A DNA stretch of 64,000 nucleotides from Gnetum montanum (GCA_015680685.1 MNCI01012642.1:308054-372053), one strand, 5' to 3'. Counted from the first letter of the stretch, positions 21,960 through 34,282 are shown. The notes: a model not told the origin generated them from the letters alone. Numbers and translations: made by a program.

Positions 21960-23066
21960 TTTGAACTAAAAACACTACTAGTTGAAATGGAATATGTATT
22001 TTTTAAAAATGGAAAGCCAGTCATAATTAATGCAAATCTTGCTCTAGAGCAAAATGAGATGCTATTGAATGTGGTTGAAAAATGGTCAGCAGCTTTTGCG
22101 TGGTCATATTTTGAACTCACAGGGATTGATCCTAGGATATGGAAACATTGTATCTACATTGATCTAGCCATGAAGCTAAAGAGATAGCCATAGAGGCATT
22201 GAACCCAAAACTAAAGTAGTTCATCAAAGAGGAAATCAAACAACTCCTCAACATGGGGTTCATTTATTGCATTGTGGATAGTAAGTGGGTTAGTCCACTC
22301 ATGATTGTGCCAGAGAAAGGAGGCAAGTGATAGGTTTGCATTGATTTTCAACTACTAAATATGGCAATATTCAAGGATCATTTTCCTTTTTCACTTGTTG
22401 ATCAGGTGTTAGACATAATATCTGGGCATTGTTACTATAGTTTTCTAGATGGTTATAGTTATTATAACCAAATTCAAAGAGGATCAGGAGAAGACAACAT
22501 TCATGAGTTCTTGGAGGACTTTTGCATATCACAAGATGCCATTTGGTCTATGCAATGCTCCTGCTACATTCCAACACTTGGTTTTGAGCATTTTTCAATA
22601 GTAAATCAGTGGTGTGGAAGTCTTTACGGATGAATTATCCACTTATGGAGCTACATTTGAGCAAGCCCTAGACTGCCTTGAGCAAGTGCTAAAACTATGT
22701 GTTGAAACCAACTTGTAGCTCAATTGGCAAAAGAATCATCTAATGGTCCAAGAAGGCATTGTATTGGGACACATAATATCACAAGTAGGAATTGAGGTAG
22801 ACCCTTATAAAATAAGGGGCATCCAAGGAATAACTTGCCAACTAGAAATTGTCAAAGATGTTTGATCATTCCTTGGACATACTAGCTACTACTAGCAATT
22901 CATAGAGAATTTCTCTAAGATCACAAAGCTATTGGTGGACCTGACAAAGAAAGATGCTCCATTTATCTGGATTGCAAAATATAAAAAAGAATTCCAATAG
23001 ATGAAAAACAAACTTGTAGAAGCTATAATTCTACAAGCACCTGACTAGTACAGACCATTTCATGTC
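21960..23066 (+). pseudogene. Reverse transcriptase of the outer element, 5' part
   Basis: The N-terminal segment WSAAFAWSYFELTGIDP (about 22084) is followed by IKQLLNMGFIYCIVDSKWV, SPLMIVPEKGG, VCIDFQLLN and CYYSFLDGYSYYNQI (the first Asp block, here LDGYS), and then by a frameshift near 22480. It resumes as MPFGLCNAPATFQ and VEVFTDELSTYG, where the YMDD-type box should be; the second Asp is Glu. FLGHTSYY and WIAKYKKEFQ follow. The frame stops at FHVM where the Tat-like element entered (23072) and continues at 43653 with NASNYALEVML, the start of RNase H. The catalytic change and the stops make it inactive. Confidence 0.88.
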
Positions 23067-23071
23067 ATGAT
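23067..23071. repeat. Target-site duplication ATGAT of the Tat-like element (left copy; right copy 43648-43652)
   Basis: ATGAT abuts TGAAACACC on the left and follows ...GTTAGTACA on the right. Excising the element with one copy rejoins the outer pol frame (FHVM to MNASNYAL). Confidence 0.93.
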
Positions 23072-24612
23072 TGAAACACCACTAATTTCGGCCTAACACT
23101 TTGAAATGAGAACAACTTAGACCCTTTTGAGCTTTCTAGAGGCAAAAATTTAACTAAGGCATGAAACTCATGCTGAGGTCACGCTAGCATCGTGAGTACA
23201 ATGTGACCAACTCTAAGAGCCTCAAAACTGAGTCAAAATGATCTGACTCCCAAGGTGCAAGTCATCCTTAGGGTTTATTGTTGACAACTTCAAGTCCCAG
23301 CCTCTAGAATTCCAGATTTCAAGTCCAAAATTACAAGTTTTTATACCTCACACTGAGGTCATGCTAAGCTCACATTGGCAGCATGAGTCTAGCATGAGCT
23401 ACCAAAAGTGGCTTAAATCAAGACACATCGAAGTTCAATTTTTGACTTGTAGATCACTCTCAAGGTTAACCACAATTAGGAAATTGCTATACTAAAAAAA
23501 AAGGCTTCAAAGATTAAAAATTGGTGTGAAATATATCATTTTAGCTCACTCACGCTGAGGTCACACTGGCAGCATGAGTACAGCATGAGTGCAGCGTGAG
23601 TACTAATCATGCTCGGTCAAAAGCACACCAAACTCATGCTGAGGAGAAGCCAAGACAAAATCAACTCACGCTGGAAGCTCTGATGAAACAAAGATGCCTC
23701 AAAAAGCCACAAAACCACTCAAATCAACATCCTACAGTAGTCAATTCAGGGACTGAGAAGTTTCAAGCCAGCTGAAGTAAATCTCTCTTGTTGTACATTG
23801 TCATCTTCATTGTAAATTTTCATCACTTGAAAGCTTTTCAAGCTCTTACACTCCAAATTGTATCTACTTCCATGGGTGTAAGCTAGCTTGTGTAAGTCAA
23901 CACACATTGTATGATATAGTGCATCTGGTCAAGAATGTAGCCCACCTATGCATGCCCAATTGACATATAATTGTCCATCTAACACCTATCACATGATCCA
24001 TTTTCCTCTCATTTCTTAGCCATTGATCCATCTATGAGGTCCATACACAAACCTAGACAAACCTTATAAATACCCCATCCATTCACGTAAATGGGGTTGG
24101 CAATTTGGAAAGTTGACAGCTTAGGAAACACTGACTAGCAACTTTTGGATGCTCGGGTGCACCTAGCTCCTAGCATCCAAGCACCTACAAGCATATCACC
24201 CCAGGGCCTAGCACTTGACTTGCCATCCACATGCGTAGCTACACTTTGACTAGTGCACATTCATTCTAAGAAATACAATACAGTTTATTTTTTCCTTCCA
24301 TTATATTTTTTTCTCTATTTTAAATTCAGTTTAAGCTTTGTTTACAATACCAGTTCTGTATACGCTCTGTTTGCATTTCATGTGTCACTATTTACATTTG
24401 AAACATCAGTTATGATAAACCTAGCGTAAGCTATAGCTTACGTTTGAGGAAGTCCTTGGTTGATTTGCATGCAGACCATCCAAGGCACTCTGCCTTTATT
24501 TTCTTTTCCATCTTGCCCTCACACGAAGGTAGGGTTAGTTGTGCCTATCTGACGATCTTTTGGTATTTGTTTTTTCCCTTCCAACCTTATGTCGAAGATT
24601 TTGGTCAATACA
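23072..24612 (+). mobile_element. 5' LTR of the Tat-like element (1541 bp)
   Basis: TGAAACACCACTAATTTCGG to GTCAATACA. It contains dispersed CTCACGCTG / CAGCGTGAG-type motifs in both orientations at 23160-23660, TATAAATA at about 24065-24072, and an 18-bp perfect palindrome CGTAAGCTATAGCTTACG at 24425-24442 near the 3' end. It pairs with 42118-43647. Confidence 0.93.
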
Positions 24613-24618
24613 GTAAAT

Positions 24619-24634
24619 TGGTGCTAGAAGGAGG
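24619..24634 (+). promoter_or_regulatory. Primer binding site of the Tat-like element
   Basis: TGGTGCTAGAAGGAGG follows the LTR by six bases. Position and the TGGxGC start fit a primer site; the priming tRNA was not identified. Confidence 0.65.
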
Positions 24635-24769
24635 ATGAACTTGTTTACCATCTGTTAAAACATTGATCACAATACCTGTTCAAGAGCTGCACAGATCAAG
24701 TACTGAAACCGAAGCCTAGCTTGTCAAGCTAGCTTACACATGCTCAGCTTGACTTACTCATGCTAAGCC

Positions 24770-25025
24770 CAATTACTCACGTTGTTAGCTTGATCATGCT
24801 ATCAGCTTACTCATGCTATCAGCTTGCTCATGTTATTAGCTTGCTCATGCTATCAGCTTGCTTACACTATCATCTTGCTCACGCTGTTAGCTTACTCACG
24901 CTGTTAGCTTACTCACGCTGTCAGCTTACTCACGCTGTCAGCTTACTCACGCTGTTAACTTGCTCACACTATCAGTTTGCTCATGTTGTCAACTTACTCA
25001 TGCTATCAACTTACTCTCGCTAGCT
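24770..25025. repeat. 17-bp tandem repeat array in the leader
   Basis: About 15 copies of CTTACTCACGCTGTTAG with variants (CTTGCTCATGCTATCAG). Because 17 is not a multiple of three, the 87-codon frame through it is an artefact of the repeat. The core CTCACGCTG is the same motif that is scattered in this element's LTR. Confidence 0.9.
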
Positions 25026-25081
25026 TGACCACCTAGCTTATGCATGCTTAGCTTGTCCAGCCTAGTTTATTCACACTCACT

Positions 25082-26990
25082 ATGGAATCTTCCTAGATCA
25101 ACACAGTGGCATTGCCGATCTCTAATTTTGGGACTGAGACCTTGAACCTTATGACTGCGATGAAACCCATAACTATTATTGAAAAGATAAACCCCCAAGG
25201 TGCTATGCACCAGTCACTTAGGCTACAGGACAAAGATCGTACTTATGCAACTCTCACACCAAAACAATATAACTTCATTTGTGTGAAGATTTATGCCAAC
25301 TTGCCTCTCGATCATGTAGAGAGGGAAGAAAATCGAAACTATGAACTGATTTATAAAGGAGGTCATGAGTTCAGTCCCTCAACATTTGATATAATCTCCC
25401 TTTCCAAACACCATCATCAACTCATATCTCAGCTTCTCAGGGCAAGAAGTCAAGCCTTACAGCCACCTCCAATAGAGCCTCAGAGTGGAGATGAGGAAGA
25501 TGACTTTGCAACCCAATATGAGCATGGGGATTCATACCATACTTTCAGTCCCCATGGCTATACAAATCCATTATTCCAACCTTTTCTAGAAGAAACTATG
25601 CTTCCTCCTTCTTCTGCAAACACTCGAGTGCTGGTTTCTCGACAAGAAGTACCCACTTCCATTCCCATCATCTCCATGTCCAACATTCAATTTGATACAT
25701 CCACTTCCATCATACCTCCACAAGTGCAGTCCTGACAACCCCCTCCTCAAGCTAATACAGGTTCAATATTCCGATCTCAAGTAATTGGAATGCCATTGGT
25801 TATACCAGCTTCCATGTCCATCCATTACATACCACAAGTGCAAACCCATGGAGCACCATTGATTACTTCAGCCCAACATGTTCAAGGTGTCACCTCACAA
25901 CTTGTGGCTGGGTAGTGGGTTTCACTAGCTGTTCAAAAACACCAACCAACTCACTACATCATACCACACCCTGCAATCCCATCTTTGAATGTTGCTCCAC
26001 CACAACAATCGACAATCCAACAGTCTCCCTTTCCACAAACAATGCAACAATCGAATTATTATCAATCACAATCCACTCAACCTGCTAGTCTACCTACCAC
26101 CCAAGAGTGGGCAGACACAAAGAAAATGATGCACTTGTTAACTGAGGAGGTAAAGTGCCTTAAAACTATAAATACTGAGGAAGTCAAGGTGCTGGATTTT
26201 TACCGAGATGATTCAATCAACCCTTCAGTTCCACCGTCAACCTTACCAAAGGGAATCTCATTACCCCAGTTAACCAAGTACAATGGAGAGGGAGATCCAA
26301 ACGCCCACCTAGTAACATTTTAACTAGAATGTATATTGCTTCAAGCCTAGTCCCATGTAATTCTATGTGTATGTGCTATGTCCTTAATGGGAAAAGCCTT
26401 AGACTGGTACCGATCTTTACCCTGTAACTCCATATCCTCTCTAGAAGATTTGTTGCATTAGTTTGTCACTCATTTTAAATATAATCTAAAGCTTGAAGCC
26501 ACACTGGATAGCTTGATTCAGATCAAACAGGCACCGTTAGAGCCGATACAAAAATTTATCCAAAGGTGGAGTACAGCCCTGAATGAACTTCACAAGTCCA
26601 TCCCTAAAACATACTTGCTTACCATCCTTAAGGTGGCCATGAATGACTTTATTAAATCAAAACTTTATTATCTGAGTGCCCATACTTTGAGCCAAGCATT
26701 CATGCAAATTAAGAACATAGAATAGGTGGTGCAAACAAGTAATGACCCAGCTTATTCAACCTTTAGGAGCCAACATATGAGGAAAGATAAGGATAAATCC
26801 AAAATGACGGTGGTGGCAATGGTAGAGATAGCCCAACCTAATAATCTAAGATAGAAAGAAAAACAACCCATTATTCCAACTAGCCATGGAAGAACCACAC
26901 CCATGCCTACACTTGAATCTTCCCTAGTTACCAAACCCAACATCCCCAGTTACCAATACAAAAATCCCTCCATGAGAGATACAAATTCTG
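25082..26990 (+). pseudogene. gag: gag of the Tat-like element
   Basis: ATG at 25082, with TAG as the fifth codon. The same frame is then open at 25106-25735 and continues with isolated stops to about 26970. A Pro/Gln/Ser-rich middle (25470-26100) precedes the capsid-like domain: LPQLTKYNGEGDPNAHL (about 26265-26315), then ALDWYRSLP (about 26398), HFKYNLKLEATLDSL (about 26470) and a PIQKFIQRWSTALNEL segment (about 26540). Stops are mostly TAG/TAA at Gln positions. A frameshift near 26990 leads into the protease frame. Tat-lineage Gag is longer than that of most gypsy elements, consistent with about 640 codons here. Confidence 0.8.
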
Positions 26991-26996
26991 GGTCAA

Positions 26997-27989
26997 ATGG
27001 ACCAAGTCTCCACAAACAAGAGTGCCCCAAATGGTAAGGATCTAGTGAGTGCATTGACCCAAGTAATGCAGGCTTTGAAACAAAATAATACTTCATTAAG
27101 CCTGTATGATCTCGTAATGACTTCAATGGTACATAGGGAAGCTCTCGTGCATATGTTGACTTCGATTCCTATTAGTGAGGACCTTCCCATAGATGAGCTG
27201 TCCATTTATGCAGTATTGTCCCCACAACCTCAAGAATCAAAGACCACATCCCTAGAGTTTTGTGCTAATGACATTAAGTGAGATGAGAAAATTGGAGAGG
27301 TTACTACAGCCCCTATGTTCATAACAATACAAGTCAACCATTTCAAAATACGTAGGGTGCACGTCGATGACGGTGTGGCAACGAACATAATACCCTTTCC
27401 TGTCATTGAAAAGCTGGGGCTTACAGAGAAAATACAGCCCACAAAGACTTCTTTCTTAAAATCATTTAGTGGTTCCCATGTCATGGTGAAAGGCATGATT
27501 ACCTTGGATTTCATAGCAGGGGACCGGTTCCCCACATCAGCAGAATTCATAGTGGTTGACAAAATGCCAAGGTTCAATCTAATTCTAGGACATCCTTGGC
27601 TAGCTCAACTTAGAGCTATATCCTCACCGATCCATCAAGAGCTCGACATACCTTATGAGGGCAGTGAGATCATCATACATGGGGATACAACAACATCACT
27701 TACTTCCTCCCACTCGGGAATGGATCAAGGGTTAGGAATTGAATTCTCTAAGCCTAAACAAGGAACCATGACCATACTTCAAGACATGAACCCAACGTTA
27801 ACTCATGATCCTAATAAAACTAAGGAAACACCGGACAACACAAATATAGGAGCCATTCCCACTAACGTCTCTTGGTCGGAGCTACCCTTTAACATCACTA
27901 GTGAAGGGGAAGGTGAGTATAAGATCGTGCCTACATGCCCTACCCCTCACGTCAAACTACAAAGGATTAAAAAACAACTCAATGGTTAG
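26997..27989 (+). pseudogene. Protease region of the Tat-like element
   Basis: Frame open from 26997 with one stop at 27279-27281, then 225 codons to 27989. The active-site triplet D(T/S)G is represented by VHVDDGVATNIIPF (about 27360-27400), so the middle residue is Asp. A conserved C-terminal part follows: FIVVDKMPRFNLILGHPWLA (about 27547-27605), the retropepsin ILGxPWL motif. It ends in a linker with LILGHPWL followed by about 120 residues without a known domain. It sits between gag and the antisense-gene region. Confidence 0.82.
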
Positions 27990-28190
27990 GGTGAACTACC
28001 CCCAAGCATCTGGAATGACATTAAACTACCAACCATCTGGTACGACGTTAAACTACCAGCAAATGTCTGCAATGACATTAAACTAATGATCTTCCTTTCT
28101 TTAACATAGATATGACAGTCCATCATGACTTTAAACTAATGTACATTGCCCGAAATGGCTTTAAACTAGAGCTCAACATGTTATAAATTC
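27990..28190. repeat. Degenerate short repeats, TAAACTA-type
   Basis: Repeated units containing (A/G)TGACATTAAACTACCA or GACTTTAAACTA at irregular 25-35 bp spacing. Similar units with ATGACATAAAACTAGCA fill 37760-38110 after integrase, and 40700-41050 in the duplicated 3' end. Confidence 0.7.
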
Positions 28191-28533
28191 ACAAACTCTC
28201 GTTACATTATGTTAAATTTTCATTTACATGTTACAACTTGCAATTTTGATTCATGCCTTCTCATTACTTTCCTTTTTTACAAATATTTGATTTATGTTTC
28301 ATTCTCTCACTTTAGATTTAGCTATATGCATATGTTCATGATAATACTTGAGAAAACAAGGAAAAAAATAATAATAAAAAAGAGAAAAAAGTATTGAACG
28401 TCATTATGGCAATAAAATGCCACTGCATTATGCCATGATTAGATTCATATTATTACATTTTTCCATCATATATTTCCATCAAACATCCAAAAATCCAAAA
28501 CATTTAATAGCTAAAGCTTGATTAACAGTAAGC
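28191..28533. other. AT-rich stretch between the protease end and the antisense gene
   Basis: No ORF or motif recognised. It contains an A/G-rich run at 28350-28395. It would hold the terminator of the antisense gene, but none was identified. Confidence 0.45.
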
Positions 28534-31500
28534 TCATGGAGGGGGCTGGTCCCCAAAATCCTCTTCATCATCCACTTTCACTCCACTGGGGCCAGATCCA
28601 TCATTAACATGTCCCTATAACAGAAAAAAAACAAAAAAATAGGAAAGAGTAATAAAGCAAATCATGAATACAAAACTAAGAAAAATAGTAACACTAACAA
28701 TAAAAACAATAAAAATATACAAAAGTAAGTGCCATAATAAAATACTCACAAATGAGGAAGGCCTTGGGCTAGCCTCCAAATGCTGTAGAATCTCCTCCTC
28801 GGGCACAGTTGCCCAATCCCTCTCTAGGCCAAGATCAATATTGCCCAAGGTTTTACCCTTGTCCATCGAGGTCTAGGTAGGGCGCTCAAGAGAGAACATT
28901 CCTGTCGAAGCCTCCCTAGAAGTGGTGGTAATGGTTCTCTTGGGAGATCCCTCCACCTCGGTGCACTCGAAAAACCTATCTTAAGCAGGACGCAAGCCTA
29001 GCCCATCAATGAACATTTCCATATGGTGATGTTCAATTGACTCCTCCTTTAACCATTTCTTGTACTGATGCTTGTCATCCTTTTGATCTTAATCCCACTT
29101 CCATACTTTAGCAGCAAAGGATTTCCAATCATGACATTTCATGTTCAAAAAATCCATCTATGCCCTTTGTTCGTCTAAATCCCATGTCGCCTACACTTTG
29201 CTATTCAAAACTGTCTAGTAACGTGCATAGGTGATCTCAGATGTGCGCTAAGTACTATCACTAGACAGCCTAGCAGTAACCAAATCATAACGGGATTGGA
29301 GATCCCTTTTCTCCTCTCTCTCCTTTTCTAGTGCTTCCTTCAATGAGTGCACCTTGTCCCATAAATACTCAATTGAATGCCTACAAGTCTAGAGTGACTT
29401 AGCGTTTTGTACAACACAACTAGAAACTGCATCATAGACCTTTCTAGGGACTTGCTCAATATTCCCTAGAAATTCAAGAAGGGCATCAATATGAGTAGCC
29501 TTAGAAGGATCCCATTGAAGCTTGACACCTGCAGGTGTAAATATTGCACATTTGAATCAACTATAATTAACAACGAATGCAAAGAAACAAAATAAACCCA
29601 GACACTTAGCATAATATGTAACATACACATACCTAGTTCTGGATGAGCTTGTTGTAGGTAAGTGACCACATCATTAATGATGACCATGACGAAGTCCATT
29701 TTCTAGGCATCTCAGGCCATGGCCTTAGCTAGTCAATGAAGGTGGGACAAGCATGGGAGTTCACCTCAATAGGGGCCTATGATCTTGACACCTCCGCCTG
29801 GGATGTATGTGCCTCAGAAATCTCAGCATCTACCTCTGATGCTAGGAATAATCAAGATAATAAAAAAAAACACATAAAAGTAAAAGGGGTACAAAAATAT
29901 GGATTGAGCTAAAAGGAACATACCAAAAAAGCCCTTTGCTAGTCAGCTTGGGTAGATCACCAAGTTGCAAAGATCCATTGAAGACATCTCTCTCATCACT
30001 TGAATGCTTAAGTGTATCCAAAGCCTCTGCAAGCTTCGTCCCCATGACGCTTGTTACATCTTCCTCTTACAAGATAGGAGGTTCCTCGATTGCTTCTTCC
30101 CCCTCTTTTCCTTCTTCCTCTAGCCCTGTGATGACCACTTTTGGTTCAACCATTAGGGTCAAGGATTCTCTCTCCCTCTCAGGACTTTCCTCTAATAACA
30201 CTAGAATCCTAGTATTAGTATGACATAACATATATGTACGTTTAATAAACATATAAACTGAAACAAAATAATATATATATATATATAACAGTAAAATAAA
30301 ATTACTTACCCTCCACTGGCAATACGAAGCAGATCATCTTCACTCTTGGTGGTCTCACCTCTGGGGTAGGCTCCCTTGGACATTCATTTCTCTTCACCTT
30401 CGTCCTGGATCTCTCGACAGTCTCACAGATCAGATGTTTAGCCCCTTTAATAGACATGTGCAGTATAGGTGGTTCCAATTCCAAGCTATCACAGGAATGA
30501 TGGGAATGACTAGCTACATCCCTAGCAGTAACATACACTAATTCTTCGATGCCTTCGGGTGGGTCCTGAGATCTAGTGGTGCTAAATAAATGGTGAATCC
30601 AAGGGTGGGACAATTTTGAATGATCCCTCAATATATAATGGTTATCACCATAAACTACTAGGAAATTAGCAAACCTACGTAGGTACCCTACAAAGAAGGA
30701 GAATGTAAAGTGGGATTTTGCATTGATGTTTGAACATAATATGACAATCTCTCCACGAAAGCTAGATCCAAGAAATTGTGCCCAATTATAACGTACGCTC
30801 ATCTCTAGGATTGCACATATAATACATGCAGACTCGATCCCAAGGTTTCTTCCTTGAGAAAGAGATTTAGGGAATGCCTGCACCTGAAAGTTCACCTCCA
30901 TTGATCGAGTATCATCTTGCATGGCAAAACCTTTGGGACCCCGAGACACACCTAACCAATCTTCAAGTTCCTTTATGATTTGGCTTTCTTTAGTCACTTT
31001 ATTTACTAACACTTTGGTGCCATCCATAGGTATGCCAAAGAGATCGGAAAGGAACTCAATAGTCAGGTGGAAAGATACCTTGACTCTCTGAACCCACGTA
31101 GTGAAATGAGAAGCATCGTCGCTAAAGAATCAACAATGGTGATCATCTCAGTAGCTGGAATATTAGGAGTCAGAGCAGTGAGCAACTCCATCAAACCCAC
31201 ATGGGTAAGATGGTCGATGACCAACTTAGAGGCCTTCATCTACAACCATTTTTGTGACTATTCTATCTCTCCATACTTCATAAAAAGAGTGGCCTCAGTA
31301 TGCCCTAATATGATAGTAACTTCATTAGAAGAGATGGCCACTTTAGTAAAAATATAGAGCGAAAGGTTAAAAACATAGTACAAAACGATGCAACAAAATG
31401 AAAATGGAGTCTAGAATGTGATCATTTACCATTAGTAAATGGCGTAGGTGGATTAGGTGCAAGATCAATTCTCTAAGGAAAAATTGGCCCATTGGAAGAC

Positions 31501-33566
31501 CAATCCTCATGCAACCAACCATGAACATGATAGCATTCAAAAGCCCTTGAAAATTGCCTATGGTAGTCAACAATAGCTGCTTTTTTCTGGTCCAATACTG
31601 CAACACGAAGAATGACGCCCACCATGAATGCCTCCAATGTTGTGTGTGCTAAGGCAAGCCCACCATCATCATCATACATCCAATTCTCATCAAAATGAGG
31701 CCTACATATAAAAGAATATTTATGCATAGAAAATGAAATAATTTTAAAAGAATCAAAATATTAAGCAAAGCACAAAAGAGCATACCTATCCACTCTATAC
31801 ACTGTTCTGAGTGGGTTCTAGAATAGAGTGTGCACACGAAAAACTAGGAAAAGTGTGTTGCTATTGTTATAATGGCTACAAGTAGGTATCTCCCATACAC
31901 GAGTTAAGGGATGAGTAGATCTAGGACCCTCAGGAGGGCCTCCCTCAACTGTAAAAGGTCCCTCATCTATGTTGGTAATGAAGGCAAGCATGTCTTATGT
32001 AGATTCAAGCAACATGGTTTCAATGATATCATGAGCCAACTACTCACTTAAATGAGACCATATAACTATGCTGAAATTTTGCAAAACAAATGACAAAAAT
32101 GAATGAACACCAGGACAGAACCATATCACATGAGGCCCAATGTGCATGTCATAAGGAGGTATGTCCGGTCCAAAGGGGCCAAACCAAGCAAGTACACCAA
32201 CGAGCTCAACCACAAGGAGGGAAGATTTAGGCCCCCTGCATACAGCTAAAACCTTAGGTAAGTAAAGAGTCCAAGTGCCAAAAATAGTATGAAATCACAT
32301 AAACCAAGAACACACGTAAAAAACATTTAAATACATAGCTCCACCCCATGAGACAAGGACACCAATATTTATTCAGTGTATTTAATGCTTGTTGGGGAAC
32401 ATTGAAATCTCTTACACAGTAGTTTATTGTAGGCAACGTAAAATGAATACACAAGTGTGAAAACGTGAACATTCACAGATTCAACATAAACTTAGAAAAA
32501 TGTAGAAACATATTTAAATCATCTATCCCAAGAAAACAATAAATAGTGTAGATATAAAACCAGCAAATAATAAACATCTTAGCAAACAATTTACATCTTC
32601 ATGTCTTAACTCATGCTGGGGCCTGCCCTAACAACTTGGCCTTCCCTACAATGCACTCACATTGCCCAGAAGCCCTAGCAATCATGATGCCTATAGCTCA
32701 CACTGCCTAGGAAGCCCTGGTACTCACGCTGCCTGTAGCTCATGCTGCCTAGGAAGACCTAGCACTCACACTGCCTGTAGCTCACATTGCCTAGGAAGCC
32801 CTAGCACTCATGTTGCTTGTAGCTCATGTTGCCCAGGAAGCCCTAGCACTCATGCTGCCTATAGCTCACACTACCCAGAAGCCCTAGCACTCACGCTGCC
32901 CAGAAGCCCTGGAATTCATGCTGTAAAAGAAGTCCTGGCACTCATGTTGCCTATAGCTCACACTGCCCAGAAGCCTTGGCACTCACGTTGCCTGCAACTC
33001 ATGTTGCCTAGGAAGCCCCAGCACTCACGCTACCTACAGCTCACACTGCCTAGGAATCCTTGAAAGCTCACGCTACCCAGGAAGCCCTGAAAGCTCATGC
33101 TGCCTAAGAAGTCCTGGCAGTCACGCTGCCCTATACTCATGCTACCCAAGAAGCCCTGGCACTCACACCCTACTCACGGCCTACACACGCCCCTCACTCA
33201 TGCCCTAGGTCATTCATGCCTTGGATCGCTCACGCCCTAGATTACTTACGCTGACACCCCAAAAGACAACAACCAAAAACAACAAGCCACAAACCCCAAA
33301 AACAAGCCCTAAATCCCCAAAAGAAATTCGAATTCATGCTAAAAATATGGTGGAAAATGGTGGCCATGAGAAACCACACTACCCTAGCTAATGCTATGTA
33401 TGAAATACCAGAAAGAAAAGGAAGAAATGGACCTATGTAGAGCTCCATCCCATGTTGGGATTTTGGCTTGAGGGAGACGCTGAAGTACCTCTTCGCTCTC
33501 CTCCACGAATGCCAGATTTGCTTGCTTCTTTCCTTTGCCTCGACTTTCTTTCTCTTTGCCCTTCAT
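28534..33566 (-). pseudogene. Antisense multi-exon gene inside the Tat-like element
   Basis: Exon model (minus strand): 33566-33433 (provisional), 32235-31786, 31701-31430, 31340-30310, 30200-29924, 29835-29633, 29528-28750, 28614-28534. All introns are GT-AG; six are 84-135 bp and AT-rich, and intron 1 is 1.2 kb. Reading phase is kept at six of the seven junctions; only exon 5 to 6 does not fit, and exons 4 and 6 each carry a frameshift. About 1,070 codons. The start ATG gives a basic MKGKEKESRGKGKKQ. Exon 2 has WFGPFGPDIPPYDMHIGPHV. Exon 4 has VKVSFHLTIEFLSDLFGIP. Exon 7 is a charged coiled coil (LKEALEKEREEKRDLQSRY). Exon 8 ends DDEEDFGDQPPP at TGA 28534-28536. Internal stops are TAG or TAA only (about 13 and 4). 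No known function; it may be an additional ORF of the Tat type, and possible kinship with the Athila env-position ORFs rests on short motifs. Confidence 0.65.
32640..33240. repeat. 42-bp tandem repeat array in the antisense gene's first intron
   Basis: About 14 copies of a unit like CACTCACGCTGCCTGTAGCT followed by CATGCTGCCTAGGAAGCCCTGG, decaying towards 33240. The period of 42 keeps a frame open on the plus strand (32662-33063), which explains that ORF. The unit contains CTCACGCTG, the motif of the LTR and of the leader array. Confidence 0.9.
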
Positions 33567-33569
33567 GGC

Positions 33570-33720
33570 TACCCTATAACTCATGCTGTAGCTCATGTTG
33601 TAGCTCATGCTGATGCTCACACTAATGCTCATGCTACACTCGCTAGCTTGCCAACGCTACAATCCAATGCCTAGGAACTCATGCTAGCACAAATGATGCC
33701 CTTATACTTCAAAATCCCTT
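33570..33720 (-). promoter_or_regulatory. Possible promoter of the antisense gene
   Basis: Directly upstream of the provisional ATG (33566) are six or so CATGAGC / CTCATGCTG-type repeats (33570-33650). Beyond them is a TATA-like AAGTATAAGGG on the minus strand (about 33700-33710). The layout is suggestive only. Confidence 0.35.
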
Positions 33721-34282
33721 TTTAACCCTGATGTTCACCCTCAATTTAGTTTATTTATTTATTATATTTTATTTTAGGTTTTATTTTTATTTTATTTACC
33801 ATGTTCATGTTTAATTTCTGCTTTCATATTATTATTATTTGCATTATCTTCACTTCATTCTTACTTAGCATTCTTCATTATTTCATTCTTTGGAGATGAG
33901 GCCAAAACATTAAAGATGGTCAAAATCAACACAAGATAATATATATATATATATAAACATATAAAAAAAATACATAATGATGCGCATAAAAATCCATAAG
34001 ACTTTAAAACCCAATAAACTTATTGTTTGCACAAAATATAGAAATCAACAATGCTCTATACCCTCATCCAAAATGAGAAATTGACATGAATATTACCGGC
34101 CCGGTATGGCCTAAAATTGCCATATGGCCCGGTGTGGCCTAAAACTACCATGACTACCATTACGTTCTGCAATTTTGTTAGTACATAGATTGATTACCCG
34201 ATGCTCATTTTCATTTAACAACTCCTTCATCAAGCAGACGTCACTTACTTTTCTTCTGGTTTAAATTGGTAGGAGCAAACAC
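33721..34282. other. AT-rich spacer with TA microsatellite before reverse transcriptase
   Basis: (TA)n at about 33940-33957 and T-rich runs at 33745-33800. The sequence TTTAAATTGGTAG just before 34274 could be the acceptor site of the sense-strand intron known from Ogre-like elements; no donor was identified with confidence. Confidence 0.4.

Noticed and set aside
24760-25023. An 87-codon plus-strand ORF resembling a Leu-rich membrane peptide
   Set aside because: It is the translation of the 17-bp tandem repeat in the leader; the apparent hydrophobic pattern follows from the repeat.
24770-25025. A CRISPR array
   Set aside because: Short direct repeats of 17 bp without unique spacers, in plant DNA and without cas genes; it is a plain tandem repeat.
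28615-31027. Separate small minus-strand genes (for example 30302-31027 alone)
   Set aside because: The open stretches are linked by GT-AG introns that keep phase, so they are better explained as exons of one gene.
32662-33063. A 133-codon plus-strand ORF rich in Ser, Cys, His and Pro
   Set aside because: It is a 14-residue repeat produced by the 42-bp tandem array, whose period is a multiple of three; it has no start context and lies antisense to a gene's intron.
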